Shown here: positions 22,111 to 32,739 of the stretch, piece by piece
Numbering within the stretch: position 1 is the first letter of the stretch
Layout: every line of letters starts with the position of its first letter
Source of the DNA: Perkinsus olseni
Taxonomy: Eukaryota > Perkinsozoa > Perkinsida > Perkinsidae
Reading direction: 5' to 3'
DNA length: 64,000 bases
Assembly: GCA_013115135.1 (NCBI GenBank)
Contig: JABANP010000060.1
Span: 124,001 to 188,000 of the forward strand
Position numbers and translations under genes: made by a program
Notes under the pieces: model-generated
Told to the model about the DNA's origin: nothing
Databases searched by the model: none
What the model saw: only the letters and a program-made list of their open reading frames with translations

Positions 22111-22324
22111 GGACTTCAAGCAAGGCTCTCGGGGCGTGTGCCATGAGGCACACGATCCCAAGGACTAGCTCCCTCTTGAAGAGGAAGAGGGCCTCTTCCC
22201 CCTTCAGGTCTATATCTCCTCCCAGGATAATATGACCTCCTTACCCAAACGCGGTTTCTGCATCTACTGAGTAGTTACTTGGAGCAGTTACTACTCTAAC
22301 TGTTAGAGTCCAACAGGAGCCACC

Positions 22325-23250
22325 AAGCGGTTCAGGGACTTGTCTATCAACGCGTCAACCCAAGCATCGTATTCCACACCGGTCCGTCGGTACCGTTTGG
22401 TGGCTACCTTCCCGGCGACAGGTCCGCAACTAGAGACTTATATTCGTCTCCTAACTTCCTCTGGGACTCTCAGAAGTTCCACTATACGATCCTACACCTC
22501 GGCCGTTCGGACCGCATGACGGCCAGGCTCCTCTCCTACCAGACTCTGGTGACCAGAGGAGGAGCCTCGGTTAGCACGGGCACTTTCTGCCGCGGATCAC
22601 ATGGTTCCCGATAAGAACCTCCCCAAGAGGGCTCCGCTGGTCCCTTTGGTGGTCTTAGATAATCTACGACGACTCACCACTACCCCTGGAACATCCCGTT
22701 ATTCAATCAAATGCATCTGCTTACTAGCTAACTCTCTAACTTTACGCTTAACTTAAGCGGCTTAAGTGAGGTGCTCCATTTATACGGTTCTCATATTTCC
22801 GTCGAAGAAGCTATCGGTCAATCTGTCCACGTCCGGCTCACCCTCGAAGAGTCCAAGACTCACCGTTTATCTTATAGGGAACTAGCGTGTGATGGCACGA
22901 CTTGCGGCATTTGGTGCGCAGCACATTGGTTGGCTCGCATTTAACCACATGTTCCGGATGGGATCTCCCTCTGCGCTGGCTGGAAGGCGCAACGCGTAAT
23001 GCTACAGCTCGTGGCGCTCGTTCACACGGAGTTTGCAACGTGTACTTCAGCGACAGTTCTCATATCATTGACAGGTCGTTCATTCCGCAGAACGGCGACC
23101 AATGTCGCTCATGAACTAGGCCTTTCTGTTGATGCTTTACGCACCGCGGGTGGAATCCACCCGGTGGATGGGCACCGACCAACTCAACCTGGCGAATTCA
23201 TGCGGAGTAGGAATTTATCAAGACTTTCAGAACATTTGCTACTCAATTAC
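22325..23250 (+). pseudogene. tyrosine recombinase of a DIRS-like retroelement, decayed
   Basis: Near 22326-22520 one frame encodes the N-terminal core-binding domain of a tyrosine recombinase: RFRDLSINASTQASYSTPVR, then LETYIRLL and GTLRSSTIRSYTSAVR. Further blocks follow in shifted frames: LPKRAPLVPLVVLDNLRRL at about 22620-22670, VRLTLEESKTHRLSYREL at about 22830-22890 (the beta-sheet and SKT region), and LSVDALRTAGGIHPVDGHR at about 23125-23180 (C-terminal part). Hairpins such as the one around 22.53-22.57 kb interrupt it. The catalytic R-H-R-Y set cannot be read in one frame. With the upstream RT remnant it forms one decayed element of about 20.2-23.3 kb. Confidence 0.55.
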
Positions 23251-23596
23251 TCCAACATCCACCTCGTTCTGGCTAAATACTCAACTTGTTTCGGCCTTCC
23301 TTTTGTTTTGTGCTGTGTTCAGTACAATCAATTACTACGACAACTTGTCGTCGACAAGACCGTACGTACCTTCATCTGGGGACCCTCGGATCTGATGGGG
23401 CATGGAACCTCCGGTCGGATCCGAGGGAGGCGAGGAGAAGAGAGGATTGGACGGGCGGCGTCAGTACGGGAGATCGCACTCGGGTGAAGGGCTCTCTCCC
23501 CAACCCTCTCTTCTAGTAAGGCAAGACACGAGCGAACGGTTGAAACTAATCTCGATCGGGCCACGGAGTGCAGCGTAAGGCACGCATGCGCATGGG

Positions 23597-23702
23597 TAAA
23601 ATCCCGGCTCTTCGTCCGCGACCTTGCGTAACATACAATGGGAAAAGAGCTCAAGTCGCGAATCGATCAGCCGGGGAGGAGACACTCCTACCAGGCGACC
23701 CC
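23597..23702 (+). repeat. split direct repeat block B, copy 1
   Basis: TAAAATCCCGGCTCTTCGTC to CCAGGCGACCCC, repeated at 23886-23991 without visible differences. A third, diverged version lies at about 24530-24615. Confidence 0.85.
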
Positions 23703-23724
23703 ACCATTGAGGGAGGGACGGGTG

Positions 23725-23886
23725 GGTCAAAAACATCGACAGGACACCCGGCACTACCGTGCCAGACGCTGACCTCTCACGATGAACGGCTCGGTGACGT
23801 ACACCGCCCCGCACGCATACACACGATTGTCTCCTGCGGCGGACTACCGTGGATTTTCCTTCGACACACGGAGTGTATCGATTACT
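23725..23886 (+). repeat. split direct repeat block A, copy 1
   Basis: GGTCAAAAACATCGACAGGA to TGTATCGATTACT; it matches 29172-29333 with a single C/G difference seen. Confidence 0.9.
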
Positions 23887-24088
23887 AAAATCCCGGCTCT
23901 TCGTCCGCGACCTTGCGTAACATACAATGGGAAAAGAGCTCAAGTCGCGAATCGATCAGCCGGGGAGGAGACACTCCTACCAGGCGACCCCCATCGTTGA
24001 GATCGATTCGAGACGACGAGGTCTCTTCCCATGCCCATCGTAGTAGGGGGGGCAGAAGAGGCTGCTGTGCAGTTGAGGTTAGATTGAG

Positions 24089-24915
24089 ATGAATGAGCCA
24101 CCGACGCTTGGCTGGTTACTGGCAGAATGGCAAGACTGGGGAGAAAAAAAGAAACACTGCGGGCTAAACCCACGGTGCCGCGGTGGAAAGGAGAGGAGCG
24201 ACAGAAATGTGGCACGGTTGAAGCAAGATGCGTGGGCGGTCGCAGCGCGCAGCATCCGCCCAGCCACGGCGAAGACGTATGCGGTGAGGATGCGGTCGTG
24301 GATCAGGTTCACGGTCGAGTTGACTAAAGCCGACAAGAGGATGCGGGCACCGATGCCAGCCAATCTACAGGAGATGCAGGACTGGATTACTAGCATAGGA
24401 AACGCTGGGACCGCTAAGACGTACTTGATGGGGGTGAAGAAGGCGCATGAGCTGCCGGGGTATGAGATCAACACGAGTAGCCCTATGCTAATAGCAACGG
24501 TGAAGGGACTCGAAGCCGCCGCGCCACCCATGGGAAGACAGCTCGTGTCGCGAATCGAACAGCCGGGGAGAAGGCACTTCTGCCGGGCGAACAACGTTAC
24601 GATCGAGTCGAGACCGAGCTCAGCTGCCCAATCGTGTGCATGAAAGCACATAGAACGGGGACGAACATGACGGGACGTGACCATATTGAAGACACTGTGG
24701 TACGCCCCGGAGCTCCGACTAAAAAAAACATAATGTGGTCTGGTTCAGCACTGCATGCGCAGAAAATGCTGCGAGTGATGGAAGTCCCGTCGTCGCGAGT
24801 TCCATACGGGGTGAAGCACACCTGCTGTAGGTCCTACAGGGTAGGGCCACTACGTTGCAGGACTCGTGCCGGTTTAACGGCCAAACTAACCGAATGGGGC
24901 AACCCCGCCGCCTGA
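24089..24915 (+). CDS. tyrosine recombinase of a YR retroelement, probably interrupted
   Basis: The frame at 24089-24643 encodes a recombinase core-binding domain: ARSIRPATAKTYAVRMRSWI, MPANLQEMQDWITSIG, AGTAKTYLMGVKKAHELPG and SPMLIATVKGLEAA. Such proteins cut and rejoin DNA through a tyrosine nucleophile and integrate circular retroelement DNA. The catalytic part is only hinted at in the next frame (24634-24915) by VPYGVKHT...RAGLTAKLTEWGNP, similar to the H-x-x-R block. A hairpin (CTGTAGGTCCTACAG near 24825) sits inside that block. A decayed copy of block B overlaps the frame change near 24.53-24.6 kb. It lies next to the B-A-B repeats. Confidence 0.5.
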
Positions 24916-27359
24916 GGCGGAGGTGAATCATAGCTGTGTCGAAGCTGCTGGATACACAGGAATGCGATGGATCAAGGTCGCCCCCAGACTGGAGGAGACA
25001 CTGACTGGGGGCTCCAGTCAGTCACTGGTGAGGTTGCGCGTTGATGCAAATGTCGCGCCGAGAAGCGGAAGTTCCGCTTCGGAACTGTAGCATAGTCGGG
25101 ACTCCCGAACCAGCCTCCCGACTCGGGAGGCCGTATGCGCGAGGTGCTAGTACAACCCCGACACCCACCGAGGAAGAATCTCCGGGAAGGCCTCGTGAAG
25201 GCCGTGCCTACTACCGAAGCAGCACGAGTCAGTGGCCGGAGAAGAGGGTAGGAGAAACTTCCCCGTGGGAAGCGACACCAACCGCCGGAAGGTTGTAGAG
25301 AGAAGGAAGCAGAACCCGGACACGTCTGAGGCTCGGACTCCGAGCAACACCTGATGCTCGATGAACTGCATGCCGGGTTGGTGCACCGGCAGCGCAGATC
25401 CTGCGCCGCAGAATGGTGGCTGCTCGGGTAGCGGCAGTGCAGTACCCACAAGCGGTAATCTGCCCGCCCTGTACCGTCGGGTGAGCAGTGCTCACTGAGC
25501 ACGAAACAGGTCTACGCGGGAAGCGTCACCAGAGTGGAGGACAAAAACCATGAGCGAAGTAGACGACTCAAAACGACGTGAACGGGCACGTAGCTCCACG
25601 AACTGTGTGACACAAGAGCTGGTGGCTGTGGACCACAGTCTGTGGTATGAGACAAAGGAGTTGTCACAAATCACGCGTATAAAGTGGACACACAAATGGT
25701 CGCGAGTCGCCACTGGAGATAACGACACCGAAGCTCATGACGCAACTAGCGTCACGTAACGAGAGAGAATGAGTCCGGCGGACTCAGTCCGCGCAGGCGC
25801 TACAAACGACAGAGTAGCCGCGGTGGCTGAACAGTGCAGCGGAGCCTGGAGTTACTCCAGGAGTTCACCTCCTCGACCGCCTTCGCGACTCGCGGGCGGG
25901 CGGGAACCAGCAGGAGCCTACCTCTGGCTCTGAGGCTGAGAGCGAATGAGTAAGCCGTTCCGCTAGTCTGCAAGAGCAGGACACTATCAGTGGAAGCTTC
26001 CATTGAGCAGGACGCCATCATGCACAGGATGAAGTCCGTCCACCCAGGTGCCATGGTGCAGAGCAGTGAGTCATCCTAAGCTGGGAGCCCTGACCCGTGC
26101 AAGGTGCAGTGGGGCCAACATGGCCGGGCCAATTGCGTCAGGCGATCCGAACCACTGCCGGGCAACGGACTGGGGTAGCGCGGAAAGGACCGAGTCGGTC
26201 CGACCGACGCGGTGTGCAGTGACTGCCGCAGGTACTCGGAGCGAGCGAACAGCCCATCGCGGAAACCTGCGCTGTCCACACTGCGGAACACACAGGGACC
26301 AACTCTGGGGTAGGCACAGCGTGGACTTGCAAAGCTGCAAACCCAAGGTCCATGCGAACTGCGCGAAGGACGAACCCAAGAGACTTGAGGAAACAGAGCC
26401 CGGTCAACCCTTGGTCCGCACGAAGATAGCGGGAAAGCAGACCGGGCAGTGCCGGATATGTGTCGGTGCAGCCAATGCGGCAGAAGGGTAGGGTAACCCT
26501 AGTAGGGTAATGTTTGCCAGGCGCGGAGGGTGTACAGTGCACGGGTCGTCGTGACGTGACTCGGAACCGTGAATCCGGAGATGTCCTAGTGTCGATCCCG
26601 GATCCACCCGGGTGTCGATCGGGCGGACCGCCCGAAGTAAGAGTACGCGACGAGGGCGAGGCGGCCTGTCACAGGAGCAAGACAAAAGGAGCCTCGAGAC
26701 CTCTAGGGGGCAGGTCCTCGAGAACCTCAGATCCACGTGAGGCCCGTGACGTGACCACTTGGGCGGTCCCAGAGCAGAAGAAATGCAAGACAGAGAGCCA
26801 GATTATGGCGTACGAGCTGGACGATGGTAGGTACTGATCCCCGCAGGGTAAGGAAGCAGACTCATCGCGACGCAGAAGCGGTAACGGCGAAGGGGAGCCG
26901 AGGAGCAGGCCAGCTAGTAGCCACGAATCGGATAGAGGGTGCCACCCACTCTGAAGGTGTACGTGAGTAGAGTAACAAGCGGAGCTAATGCGGCCGATGC
27001 CCCCTCGAAGGGGAACCCAAGACCGCAAGAGAGGAAGGATGTGCCACGAAAGGCGTAGAGGCGTGTACTAAGGTGGTACTATGAACCCCCGAGCCTGGGG
27101 GCCCCGGGAAGGAGCAGTCCCTCTAAGAGGGAACTTCCCTCAGGAAGCAACTAGGCCGAAGCAGACGTGTAGTAGTGGAGTAAGCAGGGAAGGAGAGAAC
27201 CACGGCTTGGCGGGATCCCCGCCGAGAAACCGAGCAGCCGATAAGGCGCTCAAGGCTAAGCGAGGGAACCCGGGAACCGCAAGTCCGGAAGGCGGGAAGC
27301 GTCCGCCGGGAACGTCGGGGCGAAGAGGGAGGCGGCGCCGCAGCCGACGGCAACCGCTG

Positions 27360-27535
27360 CTATGGCGGATGTGAACCGCGTAGTCTGCCAGATGTGAAAG
27401 ACTCCCACAGCCTGTGGGAGGCTCTCACAGCCTGTGGGCCACAGGGAGGATATCGCGGTGGACCACAACGGCACGTTGTCGCACGGGTAGAGTCGGGAAG
27501 CGAACCCGGCTGACAAACCCTCCCGAGGTGAGGGT
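27360..27535 (+). pseudogene. RNase H tail of a retroelement, copy 1
   Basis: ADVNRVVCQM near 27364 and REANPADKPSRG near 27496 match the end of retroelement RNase H (the NPADxxSRG motif). Stops and frame changes lie between. It matches copy 2 one kilobase downstream. Confidence 0.45.
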
Positions 27536-27884
27536 GTAGGCCGGCGATGGAAAAAAAAGGTTGTGTTCCATCTGCAGTCGTGCACCCGTGAGGCACTGAA
27601 CCGGCGGGCCTGTCGCTACAGGTGGTGGTCAGCTGGGAAGTTGCAGGAGAAGTTCTCCTGGACAACAGACTATAACACGGCGCCAAGAAAGTTCCCACAA
27701 CGCGCAGAGAGTGTTGGCACAACACTGGGAAAGTTGGGATCTGGCGAGTCACAGAGACCCGTAGCATGAGATACGGCGCCGCCGTGACGGCGGTCCAAGC
27801 CTCGAGGTAGTCGAGTCGAGTACAGACGGAGGCGCCAAGAAACAAGCAGCGAGGAGGAGAGCACGGATCGTGCACGAGGGGGAG

Positions 27885-28170
27885 GGAAGTCAGAGTGGCG
27901 CGTGAACGTGACAGCGGGCCACTGGCAAAGCACGAGGGAGCGGGGTAGTGTGCAAGGCACGACCCCTAGGCAAGGCGCAAGGAGCGGTCCCAGCCTCGAG
28001 TACGGGCGGAGGCGCCAGGGATCCTGGCCCAGGGGACACGCGCCGGGGAGAGGAGCAGGGAGCGCGCACGAGAACGAGGGGAGCCAGAGGGGCACGTGAG
28101 CGTGACAGCGTACCACTGGCAAGGCACGAGGGGGAGAGGAAGTGTGCAAGGCACGACCCCTGGGCAAGGC
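27885..28170 (+). repeat. direct repeat, two diverged units of about 190 bp
   Basis: CGTGACAGCG...CCACTGGCAA...GCACGAGGG...GTGTGCAAGGCACGACCCCT...GGCAAGGCGCAAGGAG occurs at about 27.90-27.99 and again at 28.10-28.18 kb. GC-rich and without supported coding. Confidence 0.65.
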
Positions 28171-28339
28171 GCAAGGAGTGACGGGGGCAGTGGAGCAAGG
28201 TGAGACTCAGCCGCAAAGGGAGTCGCAGGCCCAGCTCGGCGCGTTGTAGAAACCGTCTGGGACGCCCTTTCTACGAGAAAGGGAGCAGAAAGTCTACAGC
28301 GCACCCGACAACAGAGTGGCCGACACCAACTCGGCAGGT

Positions 28340-28505
28340 GAAGAAGGAGTCAGCCGCCTCGTCGGACGTGAACGGCGTAGTCGGGCGGTTGTGGGAATAC
28401 GTTGCCGTGAACCACATCGCGATGCATTTCTCCCGAGTAGCCTCAGAAGCAAACCCAGCGGACAAGCCGTCCCGAGGCAAAGCTGGGGAGACACACTGGG
28501 AATGA
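28340..28505 (+). pseudogene. RNase H tail of a retroelement, copy 2
   Basis: SSDVNGVVGRLWEYVAVNHI and FSRVASEANPADKPSRG in one frame ending at 28505. The NPAD...SRG ending is characteristic of RNase H domains of DIRS-like and related retroelements. The catalytic part upstream was not recognised. Confidence 0.5.
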
Positions 28506-28784
28506 GTGGCGTGTATACCCCCGCCGGGGGTCCCCCGGCGGTCGTACATCCGTGACGCCTAGAGAAGGAGAGAACCCGCGGGGGCCCTCCCGGGGGGGAA
28601 GAGGAGCGCAGTGCGCTCAGCGCACGTGGGCCCCAGAAAGTGGAGACAAGCACAGTTTCGTAACGCCTGTGTGTTGAGTCAAGTGGTAACCCGGGGGTAA
28701 AGTGCTGCACGGGTGCGTGCATGGGAGCCACAGTGGCTCAGCCACTGGCGGGAAGCGGGTAGCACGGCAGGAGGGAGGCAGAGT

Positions 28785-29095
28785 GTGCCAAAGGGGAGCG
28801 TGAGAGTCCCGAGAGTCGTGAGAGACTGCAGGTGAGGGAGGTAACACGCCAGAAGGGAGGCAGAGTGTGCCAAAGGGGAGCGTGAGAGTCCCGAGAGCCG
28901 TGAGAGACGGCAGGTGAGGGAGAGCCCAATAGGAGCGTGAGAGTCCCGAGAGCCGTGAGAGACGGCAGGTGAGGGAGAGCCCAATGGGAGCGTGAGAGTC
29001 CCGAGAGCCGTGAGAGACGGCAGGTGAGGGAGAGCCCAATAGGAGCGTGAGAGTCCCGAGAGCCGTGAGAGACGGCAGGTGAGGGGGAGCCCCAA
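28785..29095 (+). repeat. minisatellite, about 54-bp unit, five copies
   Basis: Units share GGAGCGTGAGAGTCCCGAGA, then CGTGAGAGACGGCAGGTGAG and GGAGAGCCCAAT. The first unit is longer, carrying an extra GTAACACGCCAGAAGGGAGG block. Open frames on the minus strand here (28617-29459) are a by-product of the repeat. Confidence 0.85.
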
Positions 29096-29171
29096 GGAGG
29101 AGAGGGCGGCGGAGCAAGGTGAACTCAACCTGGCGGGAGCTGCAAACCGAGCTCGTGTCCGGAGCGACGTA

Positions 29172-29333
29172 GGTCAAAAACATCGACAGGACACCCGGCA
29201 CTACCGTGCCAGACGCTGACCTCTCACGATGAACGGCTCGGTGACGTACACCGCCCCGCAGGCATACACACGATTGTCTCCTGCGGCGGACTACCGTGGA
29301 TTTTCCTTCGACACACGGAGTGTATCGATTACT
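29172..29333 (+). repeat. split direct repeat block A, copy 2
   Basis: It matches 23725-23886 over 162 bases with one difference seen, and marks the right end of the split-repeat element. Confidence 0.9.
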
Positions 29334-29339
29334 TAATTT

Positions 29340-30226
29340 GACATTGCTCACAGGGCTTTGAGCGGTGGGGTGGATAAAACTGCGAAGGGATACCCGACGG
29401 CGCGAGCCGTGTGCCTCTGCAGGGACACTGCCGTCTTGCCCGAACGTAAATGAGCCCAACCAACTTAAGCACTAGTGTGTAGGGACAGGGCCTAAGGCCC
29501 TGGGCCCATTGCTGAACCTGCGTGTAGAATTCCCCCTCACAGCCGGCTTCACCTACGGTATGTGACTCGGCCCGATCGCAGCTTTCCACCGGCCGCCGGT
29601 GTTTGCAATAACTGTAAGCCGGCACGGGGTTGTGAATTGGGCGTGACAAGAGCCTCAAGCGGCGGGGGTCGAAGTTCGAACTTCGAACGCTGCGGCTATA
29701 GCGCGCCTATGGCCGTGACGCTATGGCATAGCGACATAGCGCCGCCGTGACGCTATGGCACAGACGTACTATCGGACCGTCCGTAACGGACGTATTGAGT
29801 ATGACAGTTTAGGTTTCTCGAGGATGATACCTTGGAGTGGTCTCAGCGGCGCTGAGTCAGCGCATGCGACCCTACACCAAGGTTTTCCGACTACGGCCAC
29901 TCACAGCCGGGACTTCCTATCATACAGCACTTCTAGCCAGGAAATGCGAAACAACGGCTGGTGACGTACGTGGCGATTCGGCTAGCTCGAAGAAATTTTG
30001 CCCGTCCTAGAGCTACAAATTCGATCGATCATCCGCACCATACCTATTCTGAATAGGCTTAGCCTGTTAGGCTATTCATCGCTCGGCACCGTTGCTCATC
30101 ATTGCCTGCGCCCATCAGTGTCCTCTCCGGGAGATTGATCGAACAATACTTCATTAGAAGGTTCAACCTTCGCAATAGTCATTCCATCCTCTACTCCATT
30201 AGCTCCTTCAAGAACTCCTTTTCTAA
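29340..30226. other. stretch without supported gene
   Basis: Inverted words such as GAAGTTCGAACTTCGAACG (near 29672) and two copies of GCCGTGACGCTATGGCA (29712 and 29743) are present. The last 100 bases should include the promoter or leader of the gene at 30227; no clear TATA box is seen. Confidence 0.45.
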
Positions 30227-31063
30227 ATGATCAACTTCGCTCCTATTTGGCTGTTTGCCATTCTACCTCTGGTTGTCAACGCCGCTCCGGCCGTCGGCTA
30301 CTTTCGCCGCCAAACGGAGGAATATCATATGTACTTCTTCGTGACTGAGGATCAGACAGCTTGGAGGTTTGTCTTCAACGCTTACAGGCTGGATGTTAGT
30401 CCAGAAACTCCCGAGGTCTACTATAACCCCACTGGCTTTCTTGAAGAGCTTTCTTTGACTGAGGTAACGGACAATGTCTACTCGATCGGTTACCCCCCAG
30501 AAGTTCTTGACGAATGGTACTTCAATATCGCATGGATGCTGTATCGCGCCCGTCAAGTTGACTCCAGAGCGGGGTCCCCGCCTGGCGGTATTCAGCCTGG
30601 GGACTTGGTAACTCTCAATCAGACATCGGGTGACACTTATACCATGAACTTCCGGGGCGAGACGATTGAGTTTTTGAGGATAACAGTTGCCCTGGATGAC
30701 CTGGAACCAGGTTACTTCGAGTATAAAGGGCCCGTAGCCCCCCACCTCAAGCTGTCTGTATATGTACGTTATGATGGAGGCTCTCGTTCTCTAGGGTCTG
30801 TGGGTATACTGGTTGCGTGTGATGGGAGGCCTACTAGTCGCTTCCATTTCAGGCTTGTACCCGATGCCAGTGATGGGCCATATTTAAGATACAATGCCGA
30901 GGCGGCTGGCAGAGGTACCTTCGATCAGCTCTTGCAAATGGTGAAGCAGGTCTGCCCAACCAAACTTCTGAAGCCTGGCGACCTCACGAGCGTCGTCATT
31001 GCCTCCGATCGTACGATCTACGTGCCATTTGAAGGAGGCCGTATTGCGCTAACCAGAGTCTAG
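30227..31063 (+). CDS. secreted protein of unknown function (278 aa), intact single exon
   Basis: A single uninterrupted frame. The ATG at 30227 opens a clear signal peptide (MINFAPIWLFAILPLVVNAA, cleavage likely near AAP). The mature part is rich in aromatic and acidic residues, with segments such as YHMYFFVTEDQTAWRFVFNA, YTMNFRGETIEFLRITVALD and HLKLSVYVRYDGG. Only two Cys follow the signal (VACDG and QVCPT), which could pair. No catalytic motif or known domain was recognised. Its length, signal peptide and even codon use make it the best single-exon gene in the window. By memory it resembles lineage-specific secreted proteins of Perkinsus, but that is inference. No paralogue lies in this window. 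Confidence 0.85.
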   Translation: MINFAPIWLFAILPLVVNAAPAVGYFRRQTEEYHMYFFVTEDQTAWRFVFNAYRLDVSPETPEVYYNPTGFLEELSLTEVTDNVYSIGYPPEVLDEWYFNIAWMLYRARQVDSRAGSPPGGIQPGDLVTLNQTSGDTYTMNFRGETIEFLRITVALDDLEPGYFEYKGPVAPHLKLSVYVRYDGGSRSLGSVGILVACDGRPTSRFHFRLVPDASDGPYLRYNAEAAGRGTFDQLLQMVKQVCPTKLLKPGDLTSVVIASDRTIYVPFEGGRIALTRV

Positions 31064-31486
31064 TAGTTCATGTCGACCTGACGGTACCAACTCTCGCCGT
31101 CATCATTAAAGATTATTCGATCTTCTAGATCATTCTCATCGCTTCTATTCTACTTTGAAGCATCTCACCCACATGAAGTCGTGTGTATGATCTCTCCGCA
31201 ATGGAGACTCCGTTGGTCTCTCCAGGAGAGAAGCCCTTTCTCGCTCCCGTGCGTCCGTGAGAATCGTCATGTACTGTTCTTAGGTAGTCCTGTTAGGTAG
31301 TCTCATTGTGAATCACAATTTGTGATACTGTTATTACAGTATTACTGTACGATGCTCACGATCTTCATGAGGCTCCATGCCCAGCTGATCTCTTAGATGG
31401 TTCACTTTTTTTCAGTTCGTTGTCGTACCGAGGGCCATTCCTGATTCTCCCTTCTCACTGTCAAGTATTGCTGTTTTAGCAGACGC

Positions 31487-31940
31487 TTGTGATTCTTCAC
31501 AGAGGTGGTCAGTTTTTGGTCGTATTGCGTCGCCTCGGCTTCCAAGTGCTTGGGAGTCCGTGACGATGAATACTACTCGACGAGGCGAACTAAGTGTTGG
31601 GTTGTTAGAGTGAGAATGGTCACCCAGCACTGCAAACGCCCGAAACTACCAACAAGCATCATTTTCCGTTGCCACCGCTATCCGCTTCAAAGAAATGGAC
31701 CATTGCCGGGACTGACGAGCTGAGGGAGTGCGGGACGATCAGATGACACACCGGTGAATGAAGTTACCTTCAGCGAGTGTATTCAACGGGCAAGATGACA
31801 GCTTCTGGAGTACACATGGCAGCGCCATGTCTATGCGTTCTCCCCCCTTGCGCGCAGAATTATAGGTAACGCTATAGAGCTTTCCTCATCCTTCTTTCTC
31901 CAATTGAGTCTCACCTTCCTCCCTTTGTCCCTTAAGCATC
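31487..31940 (+). repeat. dispersed repeat, copy 2
   Basis: Matches 19.70-20.15 kb in the same orientation. It is the shorter version, lacking the three hairpin-forming insertions of copy 1, so it shows the likely ancestral sequence at those sites. Confidence 0.7.
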
Positions 31941-31944
31941 GTAC

Positions 31945-32700
31945 TTACCTCAGTTTGTGCTACTGGACGGAACTGACGTACTGAATGACTCCGACAGGGA
32001 CTCTTCGCCGACAAGAGTGAGACTCCGTAGTGCGTGTTGATGTCGAGACCGAGAGCTTCAGATTATCGCAGAAGAAGTGATAGCCATTTCGATGGCGACT
32101 ACGGGAGCTGCTTGTCCTGGACTAGGAGGTGCTCCATTGTCTCACGTGGGGTGAGCATCTCAGGGACCCCCCCGAACCTCATCCGACAGCACTTGGAATG
32201 AGCCGACTGTGTGATTCATTCAAAAATTGGGCGCTTGGCGCTAGAAAAGAACGCTTCGTTTTCCACGACGCTGCGCTCGGGCTGTGGATCATTGGATGGT
32301 AGGTGTGAGTCACGCCGTGTGACATACCTTCGGATGACGACGTGCAAGGCCAGGAAAAGGTCGCTGTTATCGTGGAATCCGAACCGGATTCGGTTTGAGC
32401 GCAGCTCATCATACGGCTAGGCCAGAAGCTAGCGGTACGGTGGAACTCCAAAACAGTGCTTGTCTGCACTGTCACAATTCACTCACGCCTACCAATCTAA
32501 CTTCACCATTGTCTACGACAATCGTGTTGTCGCCAACGCGGCTGAAAAGTCGGTCTAATCACCGATGGTATCAATGAAAGAAGCCACAGAATGCTAGCGT
32601 TGCAGGCGTTACTCTTATGCTGGGCTAATGTTGAGCCCTCCCTCAGCGAACTCCGTACGGGATCATTCGTGTACTCAAGCCGAGCTCTCAGTAGCCAGGA
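31945..32700. other. stretch without supported gene
   Basis: Short frames on both strands (plus 32211-32420, minus 32179-32475) show no domain. It may include the 5' part of the LRR gene that follows. Confidence 0.35.
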
Positions 32701-32739
32701 ACTATATCGTGCACCTCGACGATAGCACGACAGGGTGGT

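Larger units (their letters stand above)
23597..29333. mobile_element. GC-rich element with split direct repeats (B-A-B...A)
   Basis: Block B (106 bp) occurs at 23597-23702 and 23886-23991. Block A (162 bp) occurs at 23725-23886 and 29172-29333. So the order on the plus strand is B A B, then 5.2 kb, then A. Split direct repeats of this kind define the PAT/Ngaro-like branch of tyrosine-recombinase retroelements, which normally read A - genes - B A B. The interior holds a recombinase frame (24.09-24.9 kb) and two RNase H tails (27.4 and 28.4 kb), all plus strand, which is opposite to the usual order for this repeat layout. I found no RT. Two nested elements are an alternative. Confidence 0.55.

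Noticed and set aside
24079..24684. 201-codon minus frame
   Set aside because: It lies opposite the tyrosine recombinase frame, which has clear protein motifs; this is its antisense shadow.
28617..29459. 280-codon open frame on the minus strand
   Set aside because: Most of it is translated minisatellite (repeated LSGLSRS...LPSLTALGTLTL) plus split-repeat block A, in GC-rich DNA; no domain and no start context.
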